From positions 4,601,527 to 4,665,526 of the forward strand of contig CM036657.1 in assembly GCA_020746105.1 (NCBI GenBank): DNA of 64,000 bases. Direction: 5' to 3'. Both the position numbers and the translations under genes were made by a program. Below the pieces are notes generated by a model. It was not told the origin of the DNA and made no database searches. It saw only the letters and a list, made by a program, of their open reading frames with translations. Of this stretch, positions 1 through 10,595 are shown one piece after another (within the stretch, counting starts at the first letter, position 1; each line of letters begins with the position of its first letter). This DNA is from Trogon surrucura. Taxonomy: Eukaryota; Chordata; Aves; Trogoniformes; Trogonidae.

Positions 1-976
1 ATAAGTGCTTAATTAGCTTTTATATTATTTTGCTTATCCGTCAAAACCATCTGTGCAGTTCAAATACAATTTCATGGAATCACAGAATTGCTGAATGTTA
101 GGGGTTGGAAGAGACCTCTGGAGATCATCTAGTCCAATGCCCCTGCCAGAGCAGGTTCATCTAGAGGAGGTTGCCCACGATGGTGTCCAGGTAGGTTTTG
201 AATGTCTCCAGAGAAGGAGATTCCTCCACCTCTCTGGACAGTGTGTTCCAGTGCACTGCCATCCTCAAAGTAAAGAAGAACCTCCCCATGTTTAGATGGA
301 ACTATGTTCAGATTTCTGCCCATTACCTCTTATCCTGTCACTGGACACCCACGAAAAAAGACTGACCCCATTCCCATTACATCAATCCTTTAAGTATTTA
401 TAAGCATTGATAAGATCCCTCCTCAGTCTTCTCTTTTCCAGACTAAAGAGCCCCAAGTTCTTCAGTCTTTCCTCGTAAGAGAGCTGTTCTAGTCCCCTAA
501 TCATCTTCATAGCCCTTTGCTGCACTCTCTCCAGCAGTTCCCTGTCTTTCTTGAACTGGGGAGCCCAGAACTGGACACAGTACTCCAGATATGGCCTCAC
601 TAGGGCAGAGTAGAGGGGGAGGATGACCTCCCTCCACCTGCTTGCCACACTCTTCTTGATGCACCCCAGGATGCCATTGGCCTTCTTGGCCACGAGGACA
701 CATTGCTATCTCATGGTCAGCCTGTTGTCCACCAGGACTCCCAGGTCTTTTCCTCAGAGCTGCTTTCCAGCAAGTCAGCTCCTAACCTATACTGATACAT
801 GGGGTTGTTCCTCCCCAGGTGCAGTACCCTACCTTGCCCTTGTTGAATTTGATAAGGTTACACTCTGCTCAACTCTCCAGCCTGTCCAGGTCATGCTGGA
901 TGGCATCACAGCCTTCTGGTGTGTCAGCCACTCCTCCCAGTTTTGCGTCATCAGCAAATTTGCTGAGGGTACACTC

Positions 977-1033
977 AATAGAATCATAGAATCATAGAAT
1001 GTTAGGGATTGGAAGGGACCTCGAAAGATCATC
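977..1033 (-). repeat. 57-bp CR1 3' tail fragment inside the host CR1
   Basis: A short stretch with tandem ATAGAATC units and the conserved CR1 3' UTR block interrupts the host CR1 just after its catalytic FADD-equivalent region. About 12 host bases are missing at the junction and no target duplication is seen. It is either an extremely 5'-truncated insertion or a template-switch product. Confidence 0.7.
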
Positions 1034-1440
1034 CAGGTCATTGATGAAGATATTGAACAGGACTGGGGCCAGTACTGACCCCTGGGGAACACCACTTTTC
1101 ACAGACCTCCAACTAGACTCTGTGCCACTAATCACAACCCTCTGAGCTCTATTTTTCATGCAATGTTCAATCCACCCCGCTGTCTATTCATCTAACCAAC
1201 ACTTCCTAAACTTGCTTATGAGTATGCTGTGGGAGACGGTGTCAAAAGCCTCGCTGAAGTCAAGGTAGACAACATCCACTGCCTGCCCCTCATCTATCCA
1301 CCCAGTCATGCCATCATAGAAGGCTATCAGATTAGTCAGACATGACTTCTCCTTGGTGAATCCATGTTGACTACTGATAACCTTCTTTTCCTCCACATAC
1401 TTTGAGATGATGCCCAGAACAAGCTGTTCCATCACCTTTC

Positions 1441-1653
1441 ATAGAATCATAGAATGTTAGGGATTGGAAGGGACCTCGAAAGATCATCAAGTCCAATCCC
1501 CCTGCCAGAGCAGGAATGCCTAGACTATGCCACACAGGAACGTGTCCAGGCAGGTCTTGAATGTCTCCAGAGAAGGAGACTCCACAACCTCTCTGGGCAG
1601 CCTGTTCCAGGGCTCCGTCACCCTCACTGAGAAGAAGTTTCTTCTCGAGTTTT
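1441..1653 (-). mobile_element. 213-bp 5'-truncated CR1 with 7-bp target duplication
   Basis: This contains only the CR1 3' UTR and the last codons of ORF2. It is flanked by ACCTTTC at 1434-1440 and 1654-1660, and removing it restores continuity of the host CR1 RT region. CR1 is usually said to make no or poor target duplications, so a perfect 7-mer is notable. Confidence 0.82.
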
Positions 1654-2188
1654 ACCTTTCTAGGGATGGAGGTGAGGCTGACTGGTCTATAGTTTTCTGG
1701 GTCATCCTTCTTGTCCTTTTTGAAGACTGGAGTGACAGTGGCCTTCCTCCAGTTCTCAGGCACCTTGCCTGCTCTCCAGGACCTTTCAAAGATGATGGAG
1801 AGTGGCCCAGCAATAACTTCTGCCAGCTCCCTCAGCACTCACTGGTGCATCCCATCAGGGCCCATGGACTTGTGGATGTCTAGTTTACTTAATTGATCTC
1901 TAACTTGATCCTCCTCAACCAAGGGAAAGTCTTCCTTCCTCCAGACTTTCTCTCTTCTTTCTCTGAGCAGTAAAGACTGAAGCAAAGAAGGCATTCAGTA
2001 ACTCCATCTTCTCTGCATCCTCTGTTACCATGGTCCCTGCTTCATGTAACAGCAGACTCACATTTTCTCTAGTTTTATTTTTGTCTGTGATATACTTGAA
2101 GAAATCCTTTCTGTTGACCTTGACGTCCCTTGTCAGGTTTAATTCCAAGGAGGCCTTGGCTTTCCTCATTTCATCCCTGCATACTCTG

Positions 2189-3653
2189 TTGAGGGAACCA
2201 GTAGAGGAGCTTGCCAAGACACTATCCATCATCTACCATCAGTCCTGGTTAACAGGGGAGGTCCCAGATGACTGGAGGCTTGCCGATGTGATGCCCATCT
2301 ACAAGAAGGGCCAGAAGGAGGATCTGGGAAACTACAGGCCTGTCAGCTTGACCTCGGTACTGGGGAAGATTATGGAGCAGTTCATCTTGAGTGTGCTCAC
2401 ATGGCATGTGCAGGATAAGCAGGAAATCAGGTCCAGCCAGCATGGGTTCATGAAAGGCAGGTCCTGCTTGACCAATCTGATCTCCTTCTATGACCAAATG
2501 ATCTGCCTAGTGGATGAGGGAAAGGCTGTGGATTCTGTCTACCTGGACTTTAGTAAAGCCTTCAACACCATCTCCCACAGCATTCTCCTAGAGAAGCGGG
2601 CAGCTCATGGCTTAGACAGGTGTACTCTTCGCTGGGATAAACACTGGCTGGATGACTGAGCCCAGAGACTGGTGGTGAACGGAGTTAAATTCAGTTGGCG
2701 GCCAGTCACAAGTGGTGTTCCCAGGGCTTAGTATTTGGACCAATCTTGTTTAATATGTTTATCGATGATCTGGATGAGGGGATTGAATGCAACCTCAATA
2801 AATTGAGTGGGTGTATTGATCAGCTGGAGTGCAGGAAGGCTCTGCAGAGGGATCTGGACAAATTGAATGGATGGGCCAAGGACAATTGTATGAGGTTTAA
2901 CAAAGCCAATAGCTGAATCCTGCCCTTTGGTCACAACAACCCCAGGCAGTGCTGCAGGCTTGGGGAAGAGTGGCTGGAAAGCTGCCTGGCAGAGAAGAAT
3001 CTGGGGGTGCTGGTTGACAGACGGCTGAACATGAGCCAGCAGTGTGCTCAGGTGACCAAGAAGGCCAACGACATCCTGGTCTGTGTCAAAAATAGTGTTT
3101 CTAACAGGAGTAGGGAAGTGATCATGCCCCTGTACTTGGCACTGGTGAGGCCACAGTTTAAGTACTGTGTTCACATTTGGGCACCACAGTATAAGAAAGA
3201 CATTGAGGTGCTGGAGTGGGTCTAGAGAAGAGCAACGAAGCTGGTGAAGGGTCTAGAGAATAAGTCTTATGAGGAGTGCCTGAGGGAGCTGGGATTGTTA
3301 TAGTCTGGAGAAGAGGAGGTTGAGAAGAGATCTCATTGCTCTCTACAACTACCTGAAAGGAGGTTGTAGTGAGGTGGGTCGCTTCTCCCGAGTTACCAGT
3401 GATAGGACGAGAGGAAATGGGTTCAAGTTGTGCCAGGAGAGATTTAGATTGGATATTAGGAAAAATTTCTTTACTGAAAGAGTGGTGAGACATTGGAACA
3501 GGCTGCCCAGGGAAGTCTTCATCTCTGGAGGTGTTCAGAAAACATGTAGACATAGCACTTCAGGATATAGTTTAGTGGTCATGGTAGTATTGGGTTGACA
3601 GTTGGACTAAATGATCTTGGAGGTCTTTTCCAACCTTTATGATTCTATGATTC
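2189..3653 (+). mobile_element. 5'-truncated CR1, plus strand, inserted in the host CR1
   Basis: The plus-strand RT region begins in the thumb-proximal half (PDDW... and [13 protein letters not shown] blocks near 2265-2350) and runs to a 3' end with ATTCTATG units at about 3640-3653. It is flanked by TACTCTG at 2182-2188 and 3654-3660, and excision rejoins the host minus CR1. The right-hand copy partly overlaps the element's own terminal repeat, so the true duplication could be slightly shorter. Frames are broken at 2657, around 2916 and at 3225. The sequence differs clearly from the younger CR1s in the window and represents another, older subfamily. Confidence 0.85.
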
Positions 3654-4181
3654 TACTCTGACAGAAATCTTGTAATCTTCCCAAGTTGTCAGCCCCTTCT
3701 TCCAGGTACTGTAAATTTCCTTCTTCCACTTAAGCTTTTCCCCTGCTCAACCATGCGGGTCTTCTGCTTCCCTTGCCTGATTATTTGCTCTTAGGGATGC
3801 ACTGATCCTGAGCTTGAAGGAAGTGGCATATGAATATCAATCAGCTCTTTTGAACCCCCTTATCTTCCAGAGCTCTAACCCATTGTATTTCTCCAAGCAG
3901 ATTCTTGAAGAGGTCAGTTAGTCTTCCTGAAGTCCAAGCCTGCAATCTTACTTGTTTTGTGCCTACTCCCCATGAACTCTATCTTCTCATGATCACTACA
4001 GCCAAGGTTGCCCCCAATCTTAATGACCTCCACCAGTCCCTCTTTGTTTGTCAGTATTAGGTCCAGTAGTACACCTCTCCTGGTTGGCTTCTCTACCACC
4101 TGAGTCAAAAAGTTATCATCATTACACTGGAGGAACATCCTGGACTGTACATGCCTGGCTGTGTGGCTTTCCTTGTCACAG

Positions 4182-4973
4182 CACTCTCCACATGCAACAG
4201 GGGATCCCCTCCCCTCTGGTCATCAGGTCAAAGGAGGGGACCAAGGAGATGAGGGGGAATGGAAACGAGTCCTGGCTCGGAGAGGAAGGTGGGTCCATGC
4301 CCAGCCTCCCTCACCTGCTCAGTTGCCTCTGCAGAACAGGTACAGAGCTCTGGAAGAGGAGAGCCATGGAAAAGAAGAGGTGAATGAATGTGGAGATGTA
4401 AGGTTGACTTCGCTGAGTAAGTCAGACCCATGCATCAGGACTAGTTCAACTAAAAAGAAAAGGAGGGTAGTTGTCATTGGTGACTCCATCCTGAGGGGAA
4501 GGGAGGGTCCCATTTGCCGTCCAGACCCAGCCCACAGGGAAGTCTGTTGCCTCCCTGGAGCTCGGATTAGGGACATCATTACTAAAAAACTTCCCAGACT
4601 GGTGAGTCCCACTGATTATTACCCATTGTTGATTGTCCAGGCTGGCAGTGATGAGATCAATCATAGAAGTACTCAGAGAATTAAAAAGGACTTTAAGTTG
4701 TTAGGCCAGGTGATCAAAGGATCGGGGGCACAGGTAGTTTTCTCATCTATCCCTTTAGTAGGTGACGGGAATAGTGAAAGGAACAGAAAAGTACATGCAG
4801 TTAATGCATGGCTCAAAGACTGGTGCCTCCAGCAACGTTTTGGGTATTATGATCACGGGGAAGTTTATGCAGTACTGGGCATGAGAGATATAGATGGTGT
4901 AGAGCTGTCTAAGAGAGGGAGGAGAATACTTGCTGGAGAGTTGGCAGGATTAATAGATAGGGCTTTAAACTAA
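4182..4973 (+). CDS. CR1 ORF1, 5'-truncated, SGNH-esterase domain
   Basis: This frame is open up to the stop at 4971-4973. The esterase domain starts with a beta strand and the catalytic block VVVIGDSILRG at about 4468-4500. It continues through a segment with Gly-Ser-Asp-Glu near 4650, where SGNH enzymes place the Asn/Asp of block III, and ends before a Lys/Arg-rich C-terminus. In CR1 elements ORF1 is an RNA-binding or esterase protein that assists retrotransposition. No ATG is available at the element's left edge, because the only upstream Met lies in the older host CR1. The N-terminus is therefore lost and the frame is probably not translated as shown. Confidence 0.8.
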   Translation, partial: HSPHATGDPLPSGHQVKGGDQGDEGEWKRVLARRGRWVHAQPPSPAQLPLQNRYRALEEESHGKEEVNECGDVRLTSLSKSDPCIRTSSTKKKRRVVVIGDSILRGREGPICRPDPAHREVCCLPGARIRDIITKKLPRLVSPTDYYPLLIVQAGSDEINHRSTQRIKKDFKLLGQVIKGSGAQVVFSSIPLVGDGNSERNRKVHAVNAWLKDWCLQQRFGYYDHGEVYAVLGMRDIDGVELSKRGRRILAGELAGLIDRALN

Positions 4974-5089
4974 GTTGGAAGGGGGAAGGGGATAAAACCC
5001 GTCTCACTACACATGAGCCAAGGGGAAGTATCCCAGGGTTAGGCGTAAAAGGCACAAGCAACGGTAACAGATGCTCCATTAAATCTCTT

Positions 5090-7858
5090 AAGTGTCTGTA
5101 TACCAATGCAAGAAGCATGGGGAATAAGCAGGGAGAATTAGAAGTCTATGTGCAGCTGGAGAACTATGATCTTATTGCAATTACAGAGACGTGGTGGGAC
5201 AGCTCACATAACTGGAATGTGGGCCTTGATGGTTATGTTCTTTTTAGGAAAGACAGGCCGATGAGGTGAGGTGGGGGAGTTGTTCTGTACGTGAGAGAGC
5301 AACTGGAGTGTATTGAGATCCATCCAGGGGCAGATGAGGAGCAAGTAGAGAGTTTATGGGTAAGAATTAAGGGGCAGGCTAGCTTAGGTGTCACTGTGGT
5401 GGGTGTCTACTATAGACCACCTGATCAGGAGGAGGAAGTTGATGAGGCCTTTTACAGGCAGATGACAGCACCCTCTCAGTCCCAGGCCCTGGTTCTCATG
5501 GGGGATTTCAACTATCCAGATGTTTGCTGGAAGTCCCACACAGCCAGCCATCCTCAGTCCAGGAGGTTCCTCCAGTGCATCGATGATAACTTTTTGATGC
5601 AAATGGTGGATGAGCCAACCAGGAGAGGAGCGCTGCTGGACCTTGTATTCACCAACAAGGAAGGTCTGGTTGAAGCAGTGAAGGTTGAGGGCAATCTTGG
5701 CTGCAGCGACCATGAGATAGTGGAGTTCAGGATCCTGTGCGGTAAAAACAGAATACCAAGCAGGATCGCAACTCTGGACTTCAGAAGGGCCAACTTTGGC
5801 CTCTTCAAGCAATTGCTGGGGGATACCCCTTGGGACAGGGAGCTGCAAGGTAAAGGGGCCCAAGAGAGTTGGTTGGCATTCAAAGACCACTTCTTTGAGG
5901 CTCAGGATCAGTGCATCCCATCAGGTAGGAAATCAAGAAAGAGATCCAGGAGACCTGCATGGTTAACCAGGGATCTGCTGGGCAGACTCAGGTGGAAAGG
6001 GAAGGTGTATAAATTGTGGAAGGAAGGGCTGGCCACTTGGGTGGAGTACAGGGCAGCTGTCAGGGAGTGCAGGGAGGCAATCAGAAAAGCTAAGGCCTCC
6101 TTGGAGTTAAAACTTGCAAGGGAGGTCAAAGACAACAGAAAGGGCTTCTTCAAATACATTGCTGACAAAACTAATACTAGAGGCAATGTAGGCCCTCTGT
6201 TGAATGAGGTGGGTGTCCTGGAGACAGAGGACAGAAAGAAGGCAGAGTTGCTGAATGCCTTCTTTGCCTCTGTCTACACTGCTGGAGACCGTCCTCAGGA
6301 GCCTCAGTCCCCTGAGGCCCCAGAGGAAGTCATGACAAAGGAGGAGTCTGCCCTGATTGATGAGGACTGGGTTAAGGATCAGTTTGAACACTTAAACATT
6401 CATAAATCCATGGGCCCTGATGGGATGCACCCACGGGTGCTGAGGGAGCTGGTGGAAGTCATTGCTAGGCCACTCTCCATCATCTTTGGTAAGTCATGGG
6501 GAACAGGTGAGGTGCCTGAAGACTGGAGGAAAGCGAATGTCACTCCAGTCTATAAGAAGGGCAGGAAGGATGACCCGAGTAACTACAGACCGGTCAGCCT
6601 CACCTCCATCCCTGGAAAGGTGATGGAACATCTTATCCTTGACGCTGTCTCTAGGCATATCAAGGATAAGAAGGTTATTAGGAGCAGTCAGCATGGCTTT
6701 GCCAAGGGGAAGTCATGTTTGACCAACCTGATAGCCTTTTACGAAGACATAACCAGGTGGATGGATGGTGGCCATGCAGTGGACGTGGTCTACCTGGACA
6801 TCAGCAAGGCCTTTGACACCGTCTCCCACAGCATCCTCATAGGTAAACTGAGGAAGTGTGGTCTGGATGACCAACTAGTGAGGTGGGTCGAGAACTGGTT
6901 GAAGGGAATAAGCCAGAGAGTTGTGGTCAATGGGGCAGAGTCTGGCTGGATGCCTGTGTCTAGTGGGGTTCCTCAGGGGTCAGTGCTTGGGCCGGTTCTG
7001 TTTAATATATTCATCAATGATCTGGATGAGGGATTAGAGAATGTTGTCAGCAAGTTTGCTGATGATACGAAATTGGGATGAGTGGTTGACACACCAGAAG
7101 GCTGTGCTGCCATTCAGAGAGACCTAGACAGGCTGCAGGGCTGGGCGGGGAGAAATCTTATGAAGTTTAATAAGGGCAAGTGTAGAGTTTTGCACTTGGG
7201 AAAAAATAACCCCATGTGCCAGTACAGGTTGGGGACTGCCCTGCTGGAGAGGAGCGCAGGGGAAAGGGACCTGGGGGTTCTAGTGGACAGCAGGATGCCC
7301 ATGAGCCAGCAATGTGCCCTCATGGGCAAGAAGGCCAATGGCATCCTGGGGTGTATTAGAAGGGGAGTAGCAAGTAGGTCAAGAGAGGTCCTCCTGCCCC
7401 TCTACTCTGCCCTGGTGAGGCCGCATCTGGAATATTGTGTCCAGTTCTGGGCCCCTCAGTTCAAGAAGGACAGGGAGTTGCTTGAGAGAGTCCAGCATAG
7501 AGCCACAAAGATGGTGAAGGGAGTGGAGCATCTCCCTTATGAGGAAAGGCTGAAGGAGCTGGATCTCTTTAGCTTGGAGACGAGGAGGCTGAGGGGTGAC
7601 CTCATTAATGTTTATAAATATGTCAAGGGGGAATGTCAGGAAGATGGAGCCAGGCTCTTTTCAGCGGCGTCCACTGACAAGACAAGGGGCAATGGATGTA
7701 AGCTGGAACACAGGAGGTTCCATAAAAATATGAGGAAAAACTTTTTTACTGTGAGGGTGACCGAGCACTGGAACAGGCTGCCCAGGGAGGCTGTGGAGTC
7801 TCCTTCTTTGGAGACCTTCAAAACCCGCCTGGACGCGTTCCTGTGCTCTCTAGTGTAG
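5090..7858 (+). pseudogene. CR1 ORF2 endonuclease-reverse transcriptase with two TGA stops
   Basis: The apurinic-like endonuclease begins with the [10 protein letters not shown] block at 5090 and contains TETWWDSS, the [10 protein letters not shown] block and the CSDHE motif near 5700. It is followed by RT with YRPVSLTS, a [21 protein letters not shown] motif A near 6800, VPQGSVLG, and the FADD catalytic box at about 7057-7068. The frame is intact except for TGA at 5267-5269 and TGA at 7079-7081, the latter just after the catalytic box. Both stops occur at the same codons in the copy at 39098-41870. The C-terminus ends normally at 7858, 60 to 90 bases before the 3' repeats. Confidence 0.9.
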
Positions 7859-8500
7859 GTGATCCTGCTCTGGCAGGGGGGTTGGACTAGATGATCTTTA
7901 AGGTCCCTTCCAACCTCTAACATTCTGTGATTCTGTGATTCTGTGATATCAGGGTGACTGAAGTTCCCCATGAGAACCAAGGTCTGTGATTGTGAGCCTA
8001 CTTTCAGTTGTCTGTAGAAGGCCACATCAACTTCTCCATTCTGATCAGGTGGTCTGTAATAAACACCCTCAACAGTGTCTCTCATGTTATGTTAGCCTGC
8101 CCCTTAATCCTTACCCACAAGCTCTCAACAGGTTCTTCATCCGCCCCCAGGGGGAGCTCAATACATTCCAGTTGTTCTCTCACATAAAGAGGAACTCCAC
8201 CACCTCCCCTTGCTGGCCTGTCTTTCTTAAAAAGGACATAGCCATCCATGACAGTGTTCCAGTCACGTGAGCTGTCCCACCATGTCTCAGTAATTACAAT
8301 GAGATCATGGCCCTGCAACCAGACACAGATTTCTATTTCTTCCTGTTTATTCCCCATGCTGCATGCATTGGTGTATAAGCATTTCAGGGATGGAGTTGAG
8401 TGTGTATTTTTCATCCTTGAGGGATGGTAGATCTTCTGGTTCTCAAAAATACTAACATGCTGCCCCCAGAGGTGCTGATCTGATACACCCAAACACATCT

Positions 8501-9479
8501 CTAGTAGTTACATCCTTATCCTTGAGAAGTAGGAGGAAGAGAAAGAAGAGGGAGATAATGGAGAAGGGGATAATGGAGAGTGTGGAAGTTAACAGAGTGA
8601 CACTAAGTTGCTTAGCTCTCTCCTTGCCCTTTTTTGCTCCTACTGGTTTCCCTCTCTAGAGGCTTCTCTGCTCTCCAGGGCCTTTTGTCTGCAGATGACA
8701 AAGTCTTTGCAACTTGTATTGCTTCCATGGTGAAAATGGCTGTTGGGGCAATTTCCCTTCCTTTCCAGCTTTAGATAAGGCTTCTGATTGCAGGCCCAGT
8801 TAATGTATTATGCAACTGACAGCCCCTCAGCCAGCATTTACATGAAAAGTAATGATGCTATTCAAAGTCAACACATTTGAATGTCCCCACATACACAGAG
8901 TAATTTATTAATCAAGAAGTGTATTTCCTAGGGCTGTCTCCAGAGAAATCTGCAGGAAGAAATTGATGGCTAGCACCCATATAAAGCACGCTTTGATAAC
9001 ACTGGGCTGAACTATGAAGTCCTTCATGAGCACTTAGGCTCCTGCAAAGCTAAGGGGACTTTTGCCTTATGAAGAACTTGAGAGTATTTTATATTTGCAT
9101 TATAATCTGTCCAATTTACAGATTAAATCAATACAAAAATAGCATGATTAGAGTTTCTATATAATATGTCAAAATTCATTTACATGACCTGATGATATAA
9201 GATGATGAATGGTCTGAATGATAAGCCAAAAAGACCATGTTTCTACCCCCCACCTCTTCTACTGGCTCGCTGTTTTACATACAGTAAGTCTTTTAAGTTT
9301 TTTAGGACACAAGGAACATGAATATCTGAACTGCAGAGATTTTTTACCATTGTTACTGAAGTCAATATGGTCTTTAGACACAGCCATTCCTGTGAGAACT
9401 AGTTTTTTTGTCTCAACTTATACACTCTGAATTTCCAGATAGTTTATTGCCAATTAAAATAATTTGGACAGTGAGAAAC
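8501..9479. other. Unassigned interval
   Basis: No long ORF, terminal repeat or recognisable transposon motif was found. It is AT-rich, with a purine-rich stretch at 8524-8585. The left boundary may include an unrecognised CR1 5' region. Confidence 0.6.
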
Positions 9480-9858
9480 TGAAGAGGGTCCCGTCGGAGA
9501 GCCGGTCAAGACAACGACAAATCCCACCAATATGGCTACAAGTCTTCCTCCCTTTGTTGCTCCAGACAGCTCAATCTATACCATTAAGCAGCATCCACAC
9601 GCCTGCCCCTTAACAGAGTTGGTCAGTTACAGGTTTACACGTGCCAGCATTTTATTGGATAGTGCCATTCAACTATGCAGGTGGCTCTCGCTCCCCCCTC
9701 TCTCCCCCCCCGGCAAGACTCTCACAAACAGCTGCACCTCCTCCTCTCTGTGCCCCAAGGCAGCTCCAAGGACAGAACCTTCGTTTAGGCCTAAGCTGGG
9801 TTGTCCAAAAGCTTTTAAAGGGATACCGCGCCCCTGCTCCACAAGAAATTCCCCTACA
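9480..9858 (-). repeat. LTR of family A (class II ERV), minus strand
   Basis: On the minus strand it starts TGTAGGGG and ends CCCTCTTCA, with a CAATAAAR-type polyA region and a CCAATAAAACGC block, matching the LTRs at 42949-43350, 53394-53763 and 60446-60847. No primer site follows on the left and no polypurine tract precedes it on the right, so it is an isolated LTR. The flanks (AGAAAC and AGAGTG) do not form a target duplication, so one side has been rearranged or this is a recombinant LTR. Confidence 0.85.
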
Positions 9859-9971
9859 AGAGTGGACCACTGATGGTAGTTGATATGGACAAGACCAAGG
9901 TATTGTTTCAGAGAGTCCTTGTATCTCCTCTTTGTGGCTCCTCTGTTGCGGCAGCCGGTGGTGAGTTTCAT
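9859..9971 (-). pseudogene. Remnant of a LINE reverse-transcriptase C-terminus (not CR1-like)
   Basis: The minus strand encodes a short Arg/Lys-rich stretch with RGATKRRYKDSLKQ followed by a Trp-Ser-Thr ending. This matches the general pattern (R-G-x-x-x-K/R-R-Y/F-K-D-x-L-K ... W) at the C-terminus of RTE-type and related LINE polyproteins. The codons upstream (9972-10005) keep a weak L-x-K-A-x-F resemblance to the usual preceding block but contain stops. It is truncated by the LTR at 9858 and by the provirus at 10015. The identification rests on about 35 residues and may be wrong. Confidence 0.38.
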
Positions 9972-10014
9972 CTATTATTCAGATAAATCATGCTTTCCAT
10001 AGCCAGTTGTGGTT

Positions 10015-10362
10015 TGTGGGTGGTGGCAGCTGGACTGCTGAAAACCTGGCATTGGTTGAAGACATTGACCTTGACAAATTCCCAGTGTACCCTTGAGATG
10101 GGAAGTTGTGTGTACTGAGTTTGGACACGTTTGCGGAACCTTCTCCCTCGAGATCCGGAGGGATGAGCCCAGCTGGAAGCCGCTCAGTATTAACCAATTA
10201 GAATTTGAACAACAAGTGTTTAACCTATAGGCAAAGGCCATGCTACCTTCTTCTACTACCTTCGACTATGTATAAAAGGCACACCCTTTGTATAATAAAG
10301 GAGCCATTTTTGAGCCACTTAGATCACCATACAGATGTGTCGTGTCTGTCTCTACAACGACA
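10015..10362 (+). repeat. ERV-B 5' LTR
   Basis: It begins TGTGGGTGG and ends CTACAACGACA. A TATA box (TGTATAAAAGG) lies at about 10268 and a polyadenylation signal (AATAAAGG) at about 10292. These place the cap site and R region in the last 90 bases. It pairs with 17049-17395. Confidence 0.92.
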
Positions 10363-10364
10363 TC

Positions 10365-10382
10365 TGGTGACCCCAACGTGTC
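10365..10382 (+). promoter_or_regulatory. ERV-B primer-binding site, tRNA-Trp-like
   Basis: TGGTGACCCCAACGTG starts two bases after the LTR. It matches the complement of the tRNA-Trp 3' end at about 15 of 18 positions. tRNA-Trp is the primer used by alpharetroviruses. Confidence 0.8.
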
Positions 10383-10595
10383 TACATGCCGCCGTGTTGA
10401 CATGTCGACATTCTAAGAAAAACGACGGGATAACAGAAAAAAGGCGAAAAAACGTGTTTTTTTGGGCTGCAGGTCGACGTGCAGCGGAGACGGAACCTGG
10501 AGTAGCTGAGAGCAGTGGGATTCTGCTTTGGTCCGGACCTGAAAATTAAGACACCTGGAAAGGTGAGCCACCAGGAACAGGGTTTAAGAAATATA

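Larger units (their letters stand above)
4180..7948 (+). mobile_element. Near full-length CR1 (ORF1 part, ORF2, 3' UTR)
   Basis: It carries the ORF1 esterase, ORF2 endonuclease and RT, and a 3' end of ATTCTGTG units at 7921-7947. It interrupts the endonuclease region of the host minus CR1, which resumes at about 7949. No clear target duplication is visible, and a few host bases appear lost. At about 3.77 kb it is shorter than a complete CR1 of about 4.5 kb, so the N-terminal part of ORF1 and the 5' UTR are missing. It shares two in-frame TGA codons with the copy at 38594-41940. Confidence 0.9.
72..8500 (-). mobile_element. CR1 LINE, minus strand, split by nested CR1 insertions
   Basis: The 3' end lies at about 72 and the element reads leftward. 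Pieces at 72-976, 1034-1440, 1654-2188, 3654-4179 and 7949-8498 join in order into one CR1 running from the ORF2 endonuclease start through the reverse transcriptase to the 3' UTR. The endonuclease N-terminus is visible at 8498-8100, the rest of the endonuclease at 7960-8080 and 3665-4170, and RT blocks from 2180 down to 850. The reading frame has many stops and shifts, so it is dead. Gaps between the pieces are filled by other CR1 copies, two of them flanked by 7-bp duplications of the host CR1. The outer boundary near 8500 is approximate because I cannot see a defined CR1 5' end. Confidence 0.88.

Noticed and set aside
10515-10592. ATG at 10515 as the ERV-B gag start
   Set aside because: The codons between it and the matrix-like sequence do not look coding. 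The expected start position is the ATA at 10593.
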